DNA of 35,595 nt. Origin: Saprospiraceae bacterium. GTDB lineage: Bacteria; Bacteroidota; Bacteroidia; Chitinophagales; Saprospiraceae. Each line of letters opens with the position of its first letter. Position 1 is the first letter of the stretch. The DNA is taken from contig JAEUUP010000099.1 of assembly GCA_016787525.1 (NCBI GenBank), positions 1 through 35,595 of the forward strand. The letters are read 5' to 3'. Both the position numbers and the translations under genes were made by a program. Shown here piece by piece: positions 1 through 9,186 of this stretch. The notes beneath the pieces are model-generated. The model did no database searches. It was not told the DNA's origin and saw only the letters and a program-made list of their open reading frames with translations.

Positions 1-116
1 CCCGACCCGTGCGGCCTCAATAAATATTTTTTTAGATTTTTTTTTTTTTTTTTTTACTGGGGGGCGCCCCACAAAATAAAAATAAATAAAACATCTCGCT
101 CCATCCTCCCTTTTTT

Positions 117-138
117 CGGCGGCGAAGCCGCCGTTTTT
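117..138 (+). terminator. GC hairpin followed by five T
   Basis: The arms CGGCGGC and GCCGCCG pair around a GAA loop (117-133) and are followed by TTTTT at 134-138. This is the form of a factor-independent terminator for plus-strand transcription entering from left of the window. The minus strand has no T-run after the stem, so it is less likely to serve the minus-strand gene at 477-1016. Confidence 0.5.
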
Positions 139-286
139 CAACTAAAGCATTACCGAAGTATTGAGTTAGGGAAACTGCAAAGTTTCGCTAACCTAAAGAC
201 CTGCCAGAGATTATTGTTTGAAACAGAATCAAGTTTCGTTATTTGAGACAGTCTCCAAAAGCTCCTCTCTGCTGACAAAAGTTAAG

Positions 287-440
287 GAGTAGGCATAACT
301 TATTAGCATTGGAAATTAATATTTTACAAATACTTACTGTTTCGAGCTACGCACCATAAAAACCTTTCTCTAAAGGACGAGGGCACTTGCAACCAATGGT
401 CTGTATTTGTAAAAACTTGTTTTTAGTTATGCCCACGCCT
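287..440. repeat. Imperfect foldback (nested inverted repeat)
   Basis: AGGCATAACT (291-300) pairs with AGTTATGCC (425-433), and TTTTACAAATAC (322-333) pairs with GTATTTGTAAAA (403-414). The interior holds ACTGTTTCG followed by CTACGCAC, which resembles segments inside the foldbacks at 24.7 and 24.9 kb. It may be a diverged member of the same miniature family. No coding potential is seen. Confidence 0.4.
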
Positions 441-476
441 CGGTTATACTTATAAAGTAACCACAGTATTGTGTAC

Positions 477-1016
477 TTACATATAAAAATAGCCTAAAAT
501 CAAAACCAGTGCTAAAATCAAAACCATTACCCACAGCGAAAACTTAGAATTGTTGCGGTATTCGTTGTACAACTCTTCCATAGCGACCCGCCAATCTTGC
601 TTGATTTTTCGTACAAAACCCTCTTTTCCTAAAACGAAATAACGATTTGTCCCATTTTGGCGTAGAATAAAAAAATTGCTATCAATATAATCTACTTCAT
701 ACAAAATTGTCGCGCGACCTTCATCAATCAGTAACGAATTGCCAAGAATACGCCAAGAACGTTTTGACATCACACCATTGTCAAATATCAAATATTCATT
801 TTCAGGCATAAAAATATGGATAAACGACTTGTCCCAAGCATCCGTGCCTTGTATTTCCATCCATCTTGCGCCTTGCCACAGGTTCGTGTTTTTGAAGCTG
901 CCCCCGTATTCCTTGACTTTAGGTAGAATGAATGCAATATATGCCTCCATACTATCCAAGTGTGGTAGATCTAATTCAAATGTACTGAATATATTATCTA
1001 AAAATTTACCTTCCAA
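477..1016 (-). CDS. Hypothetical protein with C-terminal membrane anchor
   Basis: A 179-residue protein I do not recognise. The body is soluble and mixed alpha/beta in character. The last ~22 residues form one hydrophobic helix (WVMVLILALVLILGYFYM), so it is probably tail-anchored with the bulk in the cytoplasm. The chosen start is TTG at 1016. It is favoured because a TATTTTTG -7 element lies just upstream (1038-1045) and a stop precedes it in frame. An ATG at 950 would give a 157-residue version. No neighbour suggests a function. Codon use looks like the rest of the window and no dispersed TACTGAGGGG copy lies within it. Confidence 0.65.
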   Translation of the reverse strand: MEGKFLDNIFSTFELDLPHLDSMEAYIAFILPKVKEYGGSFKNTNLWQGARWMEIQGTDAWDKSFIHIFMPENEYLIFDNGVMSKRSWRILGNSLLIDEGRATILYEVDYIDSNFFILRQNGTNRYFVLGKEGFVRKIKQDWRVAMEELYNEYRNNSKFSLWVMVLILALVLILGYFYM

Positions 1017-1037
1017 TATTTTATATTATTTTAGGCG

Positions 1038-1045
1038 CAAAAATA
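1038..1045 (-). promoter_or_regulatory. Bacteroidota -7 element TATTTTTG
   Basis: On the minus strand this reads TATTTTTG, a full match to the phylum -7 consensus TAnnTTTG, about 22 bases before the TTG start at 1016. No clear TTG -33 element at the usual spacing is seen. Confidence 0.4.
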
Positions 1046-1084
1046 GTTTAAGTTTTGAAAACAAGAATATTTTTAGTTAAGTGC

Positions 1085-1117
1085 ATAAAAAAAGGGTGTG
1101 AGCCATATGCTCCACCC
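1085..1117 (-). terminator. Minus-strand hairpin with T-run, no gene feeding it
   Basis: GGGTG-T-GAGC (1094-1104) pairs with GCTC-CACCC (1109-1117) with one bulged base. Read on the minus strand the stem is followed by a run of seven T. No minus-strand gene lies to its right before the plus-strand LacI gene, so it either ends an unrecognised small RNA or is a relic. Confidence 0.5.
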
Positions 1118-1486
1118 TCGATAATCATACATTCTTGTTGTTTAGTTTAATATATCTTTTTGTTTCGATTTCTTTCAACTGATTCGCTCGAACCTTTCAA
1201 CAGGCTACTCAGATTTTTTATCAAATGTGAAGCGATGACTCATGTTGCTTTTGGTATTTGAACAATCTAAGTAACCTGCATTTAAGGAACAAAGTAGGTA
1301 ACTAAACTTCACCCATTGTATGAATCAAAAAAAACTATTCTTTTCTTTTAATTTTGCATGTCAAAATTCTACAAAAATGAAAATTGGTAGAACCTTAAAT
1401 TGTTTGTTTTTTATTTTGCAATCTTGATGGTACAAACTTAGAACATTAATCTTAAATAGATACTATCCAAATTTTTCCTATTTTCC
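1118..1486. other. Intergenic region upstream of the LacI gene
   Basis: No coding sequence is supported. A TAATTTTG match lies at 1349-1356 and TATTTTG at 1412-1418 on the plus strand, either of which could serve the regulator gene. On the minus strand TAAGTTTG at 1433-1440 could start a short RNA ending at the minus-strand terminator near 1090. Confidence 0.35.
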
Positions 1487-1513
1487 CGCAAACGTTTCCG
1501 CAAACGTTTGTTG
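1487..1513. promoter_or_regulatory. Tandem LacI-type operators
   Basis: Two copies of CGCAAACGTTT stand one after the other. Their AAACGTTT palindromic centres are at 1490-1497 and 1502-1509, 12 bases apart. CAAACGTTTG at 1501-1510 is a perfect 10-base palindrome. This is the form of LacI/GalR-family operators. They lie 45-70 bases before the regulator's ATG, so autoregulation is the simplest reading. Confidence 0.65.
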
Positions 1514-1557
1514 TTAATAACTTGCTTGAATTGTGGATAAATATTTACCTTCACTCT

Positions 1558-2580
1558 ATGAAAAGAACAACTATCAAAGACATAGCAGCTATTGCAGGAG
1601 TTAATATATCTACTGTTTCGCGTGCGCTCAACAATCACCCTGACATTGGTGTAGCTCTTCGTAATCGCATCAAAGAGTTGGCTATCGAGATGAACTATCA
1701 TCCGAATATGACTGCCGTGCAATTGCGTAAACAAAAAAGTAATGTGATTGGGCTTATCATTCCTGAAGCCAATATGTTCTTTTTCCCCTCTGTCATAAAA
1801 GGTATATCTGAGGTGATTCAAAAATCTGGCTACAAGTTACTGGTTCTACAATCGAATGATGACTACCAACAAGAGATTGAAAATGTCAAAATTTGCTACG
1901 AAAACAGTGTAGATGGCTTACTTATGACCTTGAGTCAGCAAACAGACAAACTCGACCACTTGCAAGAACTCAAAGAAGCAGGGATTCCTATTGTTTTATT
2001 GGATAAGGTATTGGATAATAATGACTTTGATGAAGTAATTATCAACGATGCAAAAGCCACACAAATGTGCGTCGAATACCTTGTCAATACAGGGTGTCGA
2101 CGAATTTTAGGACTTTTTGGTAACAAAACTTTGACTATCACAAGCAAACGACTTGACGGTTTCAATGAATTGATTGCCACTAAAAAAGAGCTGAATATCG
2201 CGACTGAATGTTATTTTTTAGGCAACACATTTGTTGCTTGGGAATGTGTTGAACGTATCTATCCGAAATTCAAACCAGATGGAATTTTTGCGATGAGTGA
2301 TGAACTTATTGCAGGTGTTATCCCCGCCCTCAAAAGGCTTAAAGTCAAAATACCTTACGAATGTTCAGTTATAGGCATCAGTGATGGTTATTTACCCAAA
2401 ATTCTAGACCCAGAAGTAAGTTATTTGCACCACGATGGATTGAACTTGGGTAGAATGGCGGCCCATCACATCATTCAAAAATTGACTCAAAAAGAAACTA
2501 ACAGCCCACATATGACACTTATGCTTTCTACACAACTCGTTATAAATGAATCAACTAAAAAAATAAACGATAGAAAGTGA
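1558..2580 (+). CDS. LacI/GalR-family transcriptional regulator
   Basis: A 340-residue sugar-responsive-type repressor or activator. Residues 1-25 carry the N-terminal helix-turn-helix (TTIKDIAAIAGVNISTVSRAL) and hinge helix. From about residue 55 (SNVIGLIIPE) to the end runs the periplasmic-binding-protein-like effector and dimer domain. The ATG at 1558 is chosen because LacI proteins start directly before this helix-turn-helix; an in-frame TTG at 1522 would add 12 residues unlike the family. Two tandem palindromic operators lie just upstream, suggesting it controls itself. No sugar catabolic genes are adjacent, so its metabolic target and ligand cannot be read here. The stop lies 4 bases from the convergent PhzF gene, with no terminator between them. 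Confidence 0.93.
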   Translation: MKRTTIKDIAAIAGVNISTVSRALNNHPDIGVALRNRIKELAIEMNYHPNMTAVQLRKQKSNVIGLIIPEANMFFFPSVIKGISEVIQKSGYKLLVLQSNDDYQQEIENVKICYENSVDGLLMTLSQQTDKLDHLQELKEAGIPIVLLDKVLDNNDFDEVIINDAKATQMCVEYLVNTGCRRILGLFGNKTLTITSKRLDGFNELIATKKELNIATECYFLGNTFVAWECVERIYPKFKPDGIFAMSDELIAGVIPALKRLKVKIPYECSVIGISDGYLPKILDPEVSYLHHDGLNLGRMAAHHIIQKLTQKETNSPHMTLMLSTQLVINESTKKINDRK

Positions 2581-2584
2581 AAAT

Positions 2585-3391
2585 TTAATAGAAAATATCG
2601 CCAATCAGATACGTCACAGCATAGCCTGAAATATCAACACGTTCATCCCTCAGTACACAGACTAAATTGCCGCCTCTTAAAGAAATCTGGCGAGCGAAAA
2701 GCCTATTTTTATCTAACTTTTTCGCCCAATAAGGTATCATTGTCGTATGAGCCGAACCTGTAACAGGGTCTTCCTCGACACCCGCTTCGGGGAAAAAACA
2801 ACGCGAAACAAAGTCCACTGTGTCACCTTTAGCGGTAGCAATTAGACCACGTGCGTCAAGATTTTTTAAACCTGCGAAATTTGGCTTCAAACTTGCGACA
2901 TCACTTTCTGAGGGCAATACAGCCATAAAATCATCGCGACCTCTGAATACAGCTAAAGGTTTGATTGATAGTATGTTATAAATAATTGTAGCTTCTTTTG
3001 AGCCCAAATCGTATCCCCTCAGTATATCAGTTGGAAAATTGAGCGTCAAAAGACCATCGTTTTGTTTTGTTACTGTCAAAATGCCGCTGAGAGAGTCAAA
3101 ACGAATTTCGGATTTGTCAAAACCAAGCTGTTCGAACAAAATATGTGCTGTAGCTAAAGTTGCATGACCACATAGCCGCACCTCGATGTAAGGCGTGAAC
3201 CACCGCAGATGATAGTCACTTTTACCACCTGTTGGTACAATAAAAGCCGTTTCTGCAAGGTTGTTTTCGGCAGCAATATGTTGCATAACCGAATCAGGTA
3301 GCCAAGTCTCCAAGGGAATAACGGCAGCAGGATTACCCTCAAAAAGCTGTTTGGTAAAAGCATCTGCTTGATAGATTTTAAGTTTTTTCAT
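2585..3391 (-). CDS. PhzF-family isomerase/epimerase
   Basis: A 268-residue protein of the PhzF phenazine-biosynthesis-like / diaminopimelate-epimerase fold. Known members isomerise small amino-acid-like substrates; the substrate here is unknown. Seen in sequence are GNPAAV near residues 19-24, the catalytic-Glu motif NLAETAF (Glu47), RLCGHAT, and EDPVTGSAH in the second half domain, so both active-site halves are intact. Start ATG at 3391 gives MKKLKIYQADAF, the usual PhzF beginning; the longer frame to 3457 adds 22 unrelated residues. It ends 4 bases from the LacI stop. One full dispersed motif (3015-3024, read as DILRG) and one with only three C (2647-2655) lie inside the gene. Confidence 0.92.
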   Translation of the reverse strand: MKKLKIYQADAFTKQLFEGNPAAVIPLETWLPDSVMQHIAAENNLAETAFIVPTGGKSDYHLRWFTPYIEVRLCGHATLATAHILFEQLGFDKSEIRFDSLSGILTVTKQNDGLLTLNFPTDILRGYDLGSKEATIIYNILSIKPLAVFRGRDDFMAVLPSESDVASLKPNFAGLKNLDARGLIATAKGDTVDFVSRCFFPEAGVEEDPVTGSAHTTMIPYWAKKLDKNRLFARQISLRGGNLVCVLRDERVDISGYAVTYLIGDIFY

Positions 3392-3461
3392 CACATAAAA
3401 GTGTTTATGGTTATAAATTGCGACAATTTTAGGCATAATTGCACATCTATTTTTCAAAAAT

Positions 3462-3469
3462 CAAATTTA
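3462..3469 (-). promoter_or_regulatory. -7 element TAAATTTG for the PhzF gene
   Basis: Minus-strand TAAATTTG matches TAnnTTTG about 70 bases before the PhzF ATG. No good -33 TTTG is seen at the usual distance. Confidence 0.4.
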
Positions 3470-3513
3470 CCGTTTTTGTTTCCTTCTAAATTTCTAAAAC
3501 TTTATGAATCTTT

Positions 3514-4698
3514 GTGCATTCAACAAAAAAAACAATAAAATTGAAAGACAATCGGATACATATCATCAGTTTTGACATCCCTTATCCAGCTGACTACGGC
3601 GGTGTGATGGACATTTATTACAAAGTCAAAGCTTTGGCAGAATCAGGTTTGGACATCACGTTGCATTGTTTCCAATATCGGGAACGTACACCACAGGTAG
3701 AATTGGAAAAATATTGTACAAAAGTACACTACTATAAGCGTACTTTATCCCCACTCAGTATGCTCAGTCTCAATCCATTCATAGTTCAAACACGAGCATC
3801 GAATCGGTTGCTCAGAAACTTGAAGGAAAACGACGCACCCATTCTTTTTGAAGGTTTGCACACTTGTGCCTTTATCCATAAAAATGCCTTGAAAAATCGT
3901 CAAAAACTAGTGCGTATGCACAATACTGAATGGGAGTATTATCATAGTTTGATGTTAAGTGAACCCAGTTTTATAAAAAAAATGTATTTCAAACTAGAAA
4001 GTTGGAAACTTAAAAGGTTTGAGAAACAGATTTTGCCTCATGCAAATGCTATTTTATCTATTTCTCCTGATGACACGGACTATTTTAATGAAATAGTCGA
4101 AAAAGACGATTTGACCAGATGCTCTGTGGTTCATATTCCGCCATTTCATCCCAATTCAGCTGTCGAATCGCGTACTGGAACAGGCAAATACGTACTTTTT
4201 CATGGCAAATTAAGTGTTTCTGACAATGAAAAAGCCGCAATTTATCTCATTGACCGTATTTTTTCAAAACAAGAGATACCCCTCAGTATAGCGGGTAAAA
4301 ACCCATCTGAACGACTTTTGGAAAAAGCTCGACTCTATGACCATATCAAAATTATTGCAAATCCGAATGAAGACGTAATGACAGATTTGATTCAGAATGC
4401 TCAGATAAATGTTTTATTATCGTTCCAAAGAGCAGGCATGAAACTAAAATTGCTTAATGCCCTGTATCGTGGTCGCCACTGTGTCGTCAATCGTCACATG
4501 GTACAAAACACAGGTCTAGAATCCTTGTGTTATGTAAAGAATACGTCTAAAGAAATACGAGCAACGGTTGAAAGTTTGATGAATGTTCAATTTTCCATCA
4601 ATCAAATCTCTGATAGACGGAGCATTTTAGAAAAGCAATTTTCTAACAAAGAAAATGCTGCTAAAATCATTGATGTTTTAGAAAACGCTTCTCATTGA
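3514..4698 (+). CDS. GT-B-type glycosyltransferase
   Basis: Up to 394 residues, resembling Bacteroidota glycosyltransferases of the GT4-like GT-B fold, which move a sugar from a nucleotide donor to an acceptor on the cytoplasmic side of the membrane. The N-terminal acceptor half begins HIISFDIPYPADYGG and includes RMHNTEWEYYHS; the second half (VLFHGKLSVSDNEKAA onward) looks like the donor domain. The start is uncertain: GTG at 3514 is the longest form, and TTG at 3541 gives MKDNRIHIISFD, more typical of the family. No ATG exists near the beginning. The gene is 31 bases ahead of mqnB and may share its transcript. One dispersed motif (4279-4288) is read as IPLSI; an imperfect one lies at 3749-3760. 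Confidence 0.8.
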   Translation: MHSTKKTIKLKDNRIHIISFDIPYPADYGGVMDIYYKVKALAESGLDITLHCFQYRERTPQVELEKYCTKVHYYKRTLSPLSMLSLNPFIVQTRASNRLLRNLKENDAPILFEGLHTCAFIHKNALKNRQKLVRMHNTEWEYYHSLMLSEPSFIKKMYFKLESWKLKRFEKQILPHANAILSISPDDTDYFNEIVEKDDLTRCSVVHIPPFHPNSAVESRTGTGKYVLFHGKLSVSDNEKAAIYLIDRIFSKQEIPLSIAGKNPSERLLEKARLYDHIKIIANPNEDVMTDLIQNAQINVLLSFQRAGMKLKLLNALYRGRHCVVNRHMVQNTGLESLCYVKNTSKEIRATVESLMNVQFSINQISDRRSILEKQFSNKENAAKIIDVLENASH

Positions 4699-4729
4699 CT
4701 TTAAAATATTGGAATACAATTATTAAGGC

Positions 4730-5440
4730 ATGAAAAAAATATTGGTTGTATCTGCTACCGTTTTTGAAATTCAACCTTTTCTCGATTTTTTGAAAAATGA
4801 AATGGCTGTTCGCAAAAGCCCGTTGTTCGCACAATATGCTTTTGATATTCTCATCACAGGTGTAGGTATGGTCAATACAGCTATGAAAGTGACAAAAGCC
4901 TTAGCCGTTGACAATTTCGATTTTGCTCTCAATGTGGGTATTGCTGGCGTTTTTCCTCAAAAAATGGCAACACCGCGTACTCCCGCTAAATATATTTTTG
5001 AACTGGGACAAGTGGTAGAAGTTGTAAGCGAAAGATATGGCGATTTGGGTGTCGAAGAAGCAACGGGGGCATTTACAGATATGTTTGAGTTAGGTTTAAT
5101 GGAGGCTAATGAGATGCCATTTTTTGATGGTAAACTATTGAACAATAAACCTTTAAGTATTCCTAAAATGCCTATTGCGGATGGTTTGACTGTTCAGAAG
5201 GTGCATGGCTACCCCCTCAGTATTCGAGGTGTTTTACAGAAGTATAAAGACGTTCAAATCGAAACGATGGAAGGTGCTGCTTTTTTTCAAGTTTGCTTGT
5301 CGGAGGGCATTGCATTTGCTCAAATTCGAGCTATTTCTAATTATGTAGAAGCCCGTAATCGAGAAAATTGGCAGATTAAAGAAGCCATAGAGCAACTCAA
5401 TAAGACTTTAGTTAAGCTATTTGTTGACCATAAAATCTGA
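4730..5440 (+). CDS. mqnB: Futalosine hydrolase
   Basis: A 236-residue nucleoside phosphorylase/hydrolase-fold enzyme that removes the base from futalosine in the futalosine route to menaquinone, in the cytoplasm. Recognisable parts are the N-terminal ILVVSATVFEIQPF strand, the glycine-rich ITGVGMVNTA, the LNVGIAGVF motif, and the late IETMEGAAFFQVC segment, where the Met-Glu pair contacts ribose in the family, followed by RAISNYVEARNRENW. The length matches known MqnB proteins. It follows the glycosyltransferase closely without its own obvious promoter. One dispersed motif lies at 5212-5222 (read as YPLSI) between the MqnB-specific part and the catalytic segment. The other mqn genes are not in this window. 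Confidence 0.92.
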   Translation: MKKILVVSATVFEIQPFLDFLKNEMAVRKSPLFAQYAFDILITGVGMVNTAMKVTKALAVDNFDFALNVGIAGVFPQKMATPRTPAKYIFELGQVVEVVSERYGDLGVEEATGAFTDMFELGLMEANEMPFFDGKLLNNKPLSIPKMPIADGLTVQKVHGYPLSIRGVLQKYKDVQIETMEGAAFFQVCLSEGIAFAQIRAISNYVEARNRENWQIKEAIEQLNKTLVKLFVDHKI

Positions 5441-5646
5441 ATCATTCATATCTCACCTTATCTTAATCGTCAATTTTCGACTATTGATAAACCATAACCT
5501 TGCGTTTGTCCATGTTTGACCTATCATCTGAATTTTTTGAAGCACTTTTGCGTTATATTTTTCAAAAGCGTGTACAAAAGCACCCCCTCAGTAAAACTTG
5601 TATGGCTCGATGAAAAAGTATTATTTAAAATAAAAAATCTATCAAT

Positions 5647-7242
5647 ATGAAATCAATAATGAAGTTCTCAACTTTTTTCGCACTCAGTTTACTTTTTTTA
5701 GCCAGTTGTACCAAGTCGGCTAAATTAGATGAAACAGCCAACGCCATTCCAAAAAATGCAGCCAGTGTGACTGCTATCAATTTGCCAAGTTTGATGCAAA
5801 AAGCTGATTTTGAATCCATTAAACAAATGGAATTTTATAAAGAAATGGTAGATAGTGCATCCGCTAAAGATGCTGCCATTGCTGAAATCATGCGTGACCC
5901 GAAAAAATCAGGTATTGATTTTACCAAAAATATATACATCGTTCAAGACTATAATTTTTTGAACGACAATAGGGGTGAGGGCTCAGCAACGATTTTGGTA
6001 TCATTGACAGATGCCGGGGCTTTTGAAAAGATGTTGATGTCAGGCAAAAATCACGGTCAAATCAATACAAAAGAAAGTATCAAGTATTTGTCTTTTGAAG
6101 ATACTGACAACTCAAACGAAGAGGACATAACTATAAGCCATGAAAATAGTATTGTCGCTTGGAACGATAAAATGGCGGTATTAGGCGGTAAAATGAGTCG
6201 TGGTACTGAGGGGGTAGATTTTACTCAATTTTTCAAAAACAAAGGAGATGAAAGTATTGTAAAAAATGAAAATTTTTCAAAACTATTTGATAGCCAACAC
6301 GATATATATTCATATACCAGTTTTGATAAGTTGGCAGACAATCCAGAAATCAGAGCAGGCGCAGGCATGATGAACATTGACCCAAAAGCGTTGAAAGGTA
6401 ATTATGCGATAGGTTTTGCTGATTTTGAAAAAGGGCAAATCGTGGGCAAATCTGAATATCAAATCAATAAAGAATTGCGTAAAGATTGGGGTTTGATGTT
6501 TAAGGATAATGTAAAAACAGATTTCTCTAAATATTTGAAAGGTGATAACATCGGTTTTGCAGCTACTTTGGCTTTAGATGTAAAAGGTGTAAAGGAAATA
6601 ATCAACGCTAATCCTCAGTTTAGAATCATATTGGAGAAAGGTAAATCGGATAAATTTTCGACGGATGACATTTTTAAAGCATTTGATGGTGATATCGTTA
6701 TCGCGGCAAATCCCGAAAGTGGTGACGCGGACAAATGGGAAGGTATGATGGGGTTCAAACTTCAAGATAAAGCGACAATGGAGAAATTGGTCAATTTCTT
6801 AGTGAGTGAAAATGCTTTGACAAGTGAAGGTAACGGTGTTTATCGTTTTGGTGGCATGGCAGATATGATGAGTAAAAACTATGTTGATAACGGAAAATTA
6901 GCTTTTGTGGACGATGTGGTTTTTGTTGGCGATGCTGCGACAATTACCAATCTGAAAAGCGGTAGCTCTGTCTCGGGTGATGTAAAAGATGTGTTGAATA
7001 AGAATATTTTTGGTTTATACACCAATTTTTCAAAGATTTTCGCTAATACTGAGAGGATGAAAGACCCTGAAATGGTGGAGCTGAAAATGATGATGAACGG
7101 TACGAAAGGTGAAGGTGTTTTGAAAATGAAAGATGCAAATGAGAACAGTTTGAAGTCATTGTTCAAAACAGTGAATCGTTTATATTTGAAAAACAAAGAA
7201 GAAAAAGCGAAATCACAAGTTGAAGAGAGACGCGAGATTTAA
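5647..7242 (+). CDS. DUF4836-family lipoprotein
   Basis: A 531-residue exported lipoprotein matching the Bacteroidota DUF4836 family, whose role is unknown. The signal peptide ends in the lipobox LFLASC, so Cys21 would be lipidated. The mature start IPKNAASVTAINLPSLM is characteristic of the family. The rest is long, acidic and lysine-rich, with duplicated segments of the kind MLALDVKG/VIAANPESGD and a C-terminal helix ending in a charged tail. ATG at 5647 is chosen; an internal ATG at 5659 would still leave a complete signal peptide. It ends before a terminator shared with typA. One dispersed motif at 6204-6214 encodes RGTEGV, and an imperfect TACTGAGAGG lies at 7047-7056. Confidence 0.85.
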   Translation: MKSIMKFSTFFALSLLFLASCTKSAKLDETANAIPKNAASVTAINLPSLMQKADFESIKQMEFYKEMVDSASAKDAAIAEIMRDPKKSGIDFTKNIYIVQDYNFLNDNRGEGSATILVSLTDAGAFEKMLMSGKNHGQINTKESIKYLSFEDTDNSNEEDITISHENSIVAWNDKMAVLGGKMSRGTEGVDFTQFFKNKGDESIVKNENFSKLFDSQHDIYSYTSFDKLADNPEIRAGAGMMNIDPKALKGNYAIGFADFEKGQIVGKSEYQINKELRKDWGLMFKDNVKTDFSKYLKGDNIGFAATLALDVKGVKEIINANPQFRIILEKGKSDKFSTDDIFKAFDGDIVIAANPESGDADKWEGMMGFKLQDKATMEKLVNFLVSENALTSEGNGVYRFGGMADMMSKNYVDNGKLAFVDDVVFVGDAATITNLKSGSSVSGDVKDVLNKNIFGLYTNFSKIFANTERMKDPEMVELKMMMNGTKGEGVLKMKDANENSLKSLFKTVNRLYLKNKEEKAKSQVEERREI

Positions 7243-7299
7243 TTTATCGGTATTGAACCATTGCAGTATTTTTAAAATTCCTCAATTGTTCATTTAAAG

Positions 7300-7340
7300 C
7301 AAATCGGCAGTGAAGATGATACTTCTCTGCCGATTTGTTT
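7300..7340. terminator. Bidirectional terminator between DUF4836 gene and typA
   Basis: CAAATCGGCAG (7300-7310) pairs perfectly with CTGCCGATTTG (7327-7337) around a loop that can pair further (GAAG/CTTC). T residues follow on the plus strand and A residues precede, so it can end both convergent genes. Confidence 0.8.
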
Positions 7341-7368
7341 TATTTATAAAGAATTCATTCACTGATTG

Positions 7369-9186
7369 TTATGCAAATGCTTCTACATTTTTGCCAGCCC
7401 GTTTACGGTCACTTTCGTCCAAAAGAATCTTGCGCAAACGAATAGACTGAGGAGTGACTTCCACGAATTCATCTTCTTGAATGTATTCTAAAGCTTCTTC
7501 CAATGTGAATTTTTTGGGTGGAATCAAACGCACTTTGTCGTCTGAACCACTGGCACGCATATTGGTCAATTTTTTAGTAATGGTTACATTCACCACTAAG
7601 TCGCCCGGGCGTGCGTTTTCTCCAATGACCATACCTGTATAAACTTTTTGACCAGCTTCAATGAAGAAAATACCGCGGTCTTGCAAGTTGTTGATAGAAA
7701 ACGGAATGGCATCACCCATTTCTTTTGAAATTAATGAGCCGTTTTGACGACCTGCAATCTCTCCCTTGTGTGGTTGAAATTCGATAAATCGGTGTGTCAT
7801 AATGATTTCACCTTGGCACATCGTCAAAAGGGTCGAACGCATACCAATGATGCCACGCGATGGGATTTCAAATTTCATGACCATACGGTCGCCTTTAGGT
7901 TCCATCGAAAGCATTTGTCCTTTACGACGAGTTACAAGGTCAATCACAGTGCCACTTTTATCTTCTGGAACGTCAATGTTCAATTCTTCTATTGGCTCAC
8001 ATTTTCTGCCATCAATCAATTTTGTGATAACTTGTGGTTGCCCAATTTGTAGTTCGTAGCCCTCACGACGCATCGTTTCAATCAAAACTGATAGATGTAA
8101 AACGCCACGACCAAACACTTTGAATGTGTCTGCTGAGTTCGTTTCTTCTACACGCAAAGCCAAGTTTTTCTCTAATTCTTTGTTTAAACGGTCTTTTATA
8201 TGACGGCTTGTCACATATTTGCCTTCCTGACCAAAGAACGGAGAGTCGTTGATGGTAAAAGTCATACTCATAGTCGGCTCATCAATTGAAATGGTGCCTA
8301 ATCCTTCTGGATTTTCGTAATCTGCTACACAATCACCAATTTCAAAGCCATCAATACCAACAATCGCACAAATATCACCTGCAACCACTTGTTCCGCTTT
8401 CACTTTGCCCATACCTTCAAAAGTATAAAGCTCTTTGATACGGCTTTTTTGGATTGTTCCATCACGTTTTATCAATGAAACATTCATATTTGGACGTAAA
8501 ACACCACGGCGCAAACGACCAATAGCAATACGACCTATATAATTTGAGAAATCTAATGATGTAATCAGCATCTGAACGCCCCCCTCAGTATCTGCTTTTG
8601 GTGGTGGTATGTGCAAAATGATTTGGTCAAGCAAATAGTTGATATCGGTTGTTTGCTTTGCCCAATCTGGACTCATCCAATTGTTTTTGGCAGAGCCAAA
8701 CACGACAGGGAAATCCAGCTGATTTTCGTTGGCTTCAAGTGCAAACATCAAATCGAACACTTGCTCGTGTACAAGGTCTGGTGTACAGTTTTGTTTATCC
8801 ACCTTATTAACAACAACGATAGGTTTTAAGCCCAACTGAATGGCTTTTTGCAAAACGAAACGTGTTTGCGGCATAGGACCTTCAAAAGCGTCAACCAAAA
8901 GTAAAACGCCATCGCACATATTTAAGACACGCTCAACTTCACCGCCGAAGTCACTGTGACCTGGTGTGTCGATGATATTGATTTTGTGGTCTTTGTAGCG
9001 AATAGAGACGTTTTTGGCAAGAATGGTGATACCACGCTCGCGCTCAAGGTCGTTATTGTCGAGAAGGAGTTCGCCTGTCAATTCATTGTCGCGGAAGAGC
9101 TTTCCTGCGAGAATCATTTTGTCAACGAGTGTCGTTTTGCCGTGGTCAACGTGGGCAATAATGGCGATGTTGCGGATGTTTTGCAT
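7369..9186 (-). CDS. typA: Translational GTPase TypA/BipA
   Basis: A 605-residue ribosome-binding GTPase of the EF-G-like group, involved in 50S assembly and stress or cold adaptation in other bacteria. All G motifs are visible: AHVDHGKTT (P-loop, residues 11-19), RERGITI (switch I), DTPGH (switch II), NKVDK, and a GSAKN segment for the last. These are followed by the beta-barrel domain, EF-G III/V-like domains ([17 protein letters not shown]) and the BipA-specific C-terminal domain (RGIIGMRS...RQNGSLIS...INNLQDRG). Length is normal. The minus-strand TATCTTTG at 9262-9269 is the likely promoter. One dispersed motif (8579-8590) sits in the linker after the G domain and encodes ADTEGGVQ. Confidence 0.97.
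   Translation of the reverse strand: MQNIRNIAIIAHVDHGKTTLVDKMILAGKLFRDNELTGELLLDNNDLERERGITILAKNVSIRYKDHKINIIDTPGHSDFGGEVERVLNMCDGVLLLVDAFEGPMPQTRFVLQKAIQLGLKPIVVVNKVDKQNCTPDLVHEQVFDLMFALEANENQLDFPVVFGSAKNNWMSPDWAKQTTDINYLLDQIILHIPPPKADTEGGVQMLITSLDFSNYIGRIAIGRLRRGVLRPNMNVSLIKRDGTIQKSRIKELYTFEGMGKVKAEQVVAGDICAIVGIDGFEIGDCVADYENPEGLGTISIDEPTMSMTFTINDSPFFGQEGKYVTSRHIKDRLNKELEKNLALRVEETNSADTFKVFGRGVLHLSVLIETMRREGYELQIGQPQVITKLIDGRKCEPIEELNIDVPEDKSGTVIDLVTRRKGQMLSMEPKGDRMVMKFEIPSRGIIGMRSTLLTMCQGEIIMTHRFIEFQPHKGEIAGRQNGSLISKEMGDAIPFSINNLQDRGIFFIEAGQKVYTGMVIGENARPGDLVVNVTITKKLTNMRASGSDDKVRLIPPKKFTLEEALEYIQEDEFVEVTPQSIRLRKILLDESDRKRAGKNVEAFA

Larger units (their letters stand above)
1..476. other. 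Non-coding left end with T-run and hairpins
   Basis: No convincing gene is visible. The stretch begins with GC-rich bases, then a run of 19 T at 37-55 and a perfect palindrome GGGGCGCCCC at 61-70. The bases just before that palindrome read TACTGGGGGG, which resembles the dispersed TACTGAGGGG motif with its A lost, but this is only suggestive. A short GC hairpin follows at 117-133, and an imperfect foldback occupies roughly 287-440. I see no tRNA cloverleaf. Confidence 0.5.

Noticed and set aside
37-70. Replication origin or element end at the T-run and GGGGCGCCCC palindrome
   Set aside because: No DnaA boxes, iterons or adjacent replication genes; probably low-complexity intergenic sequence.
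5499-5522. Fifth copy of the 26-bp element before the DUF4836 gene
   Set aside because: TTTGTC...TTTGACC is similar, but TGGCT is missing and the inner spacing is one base short.
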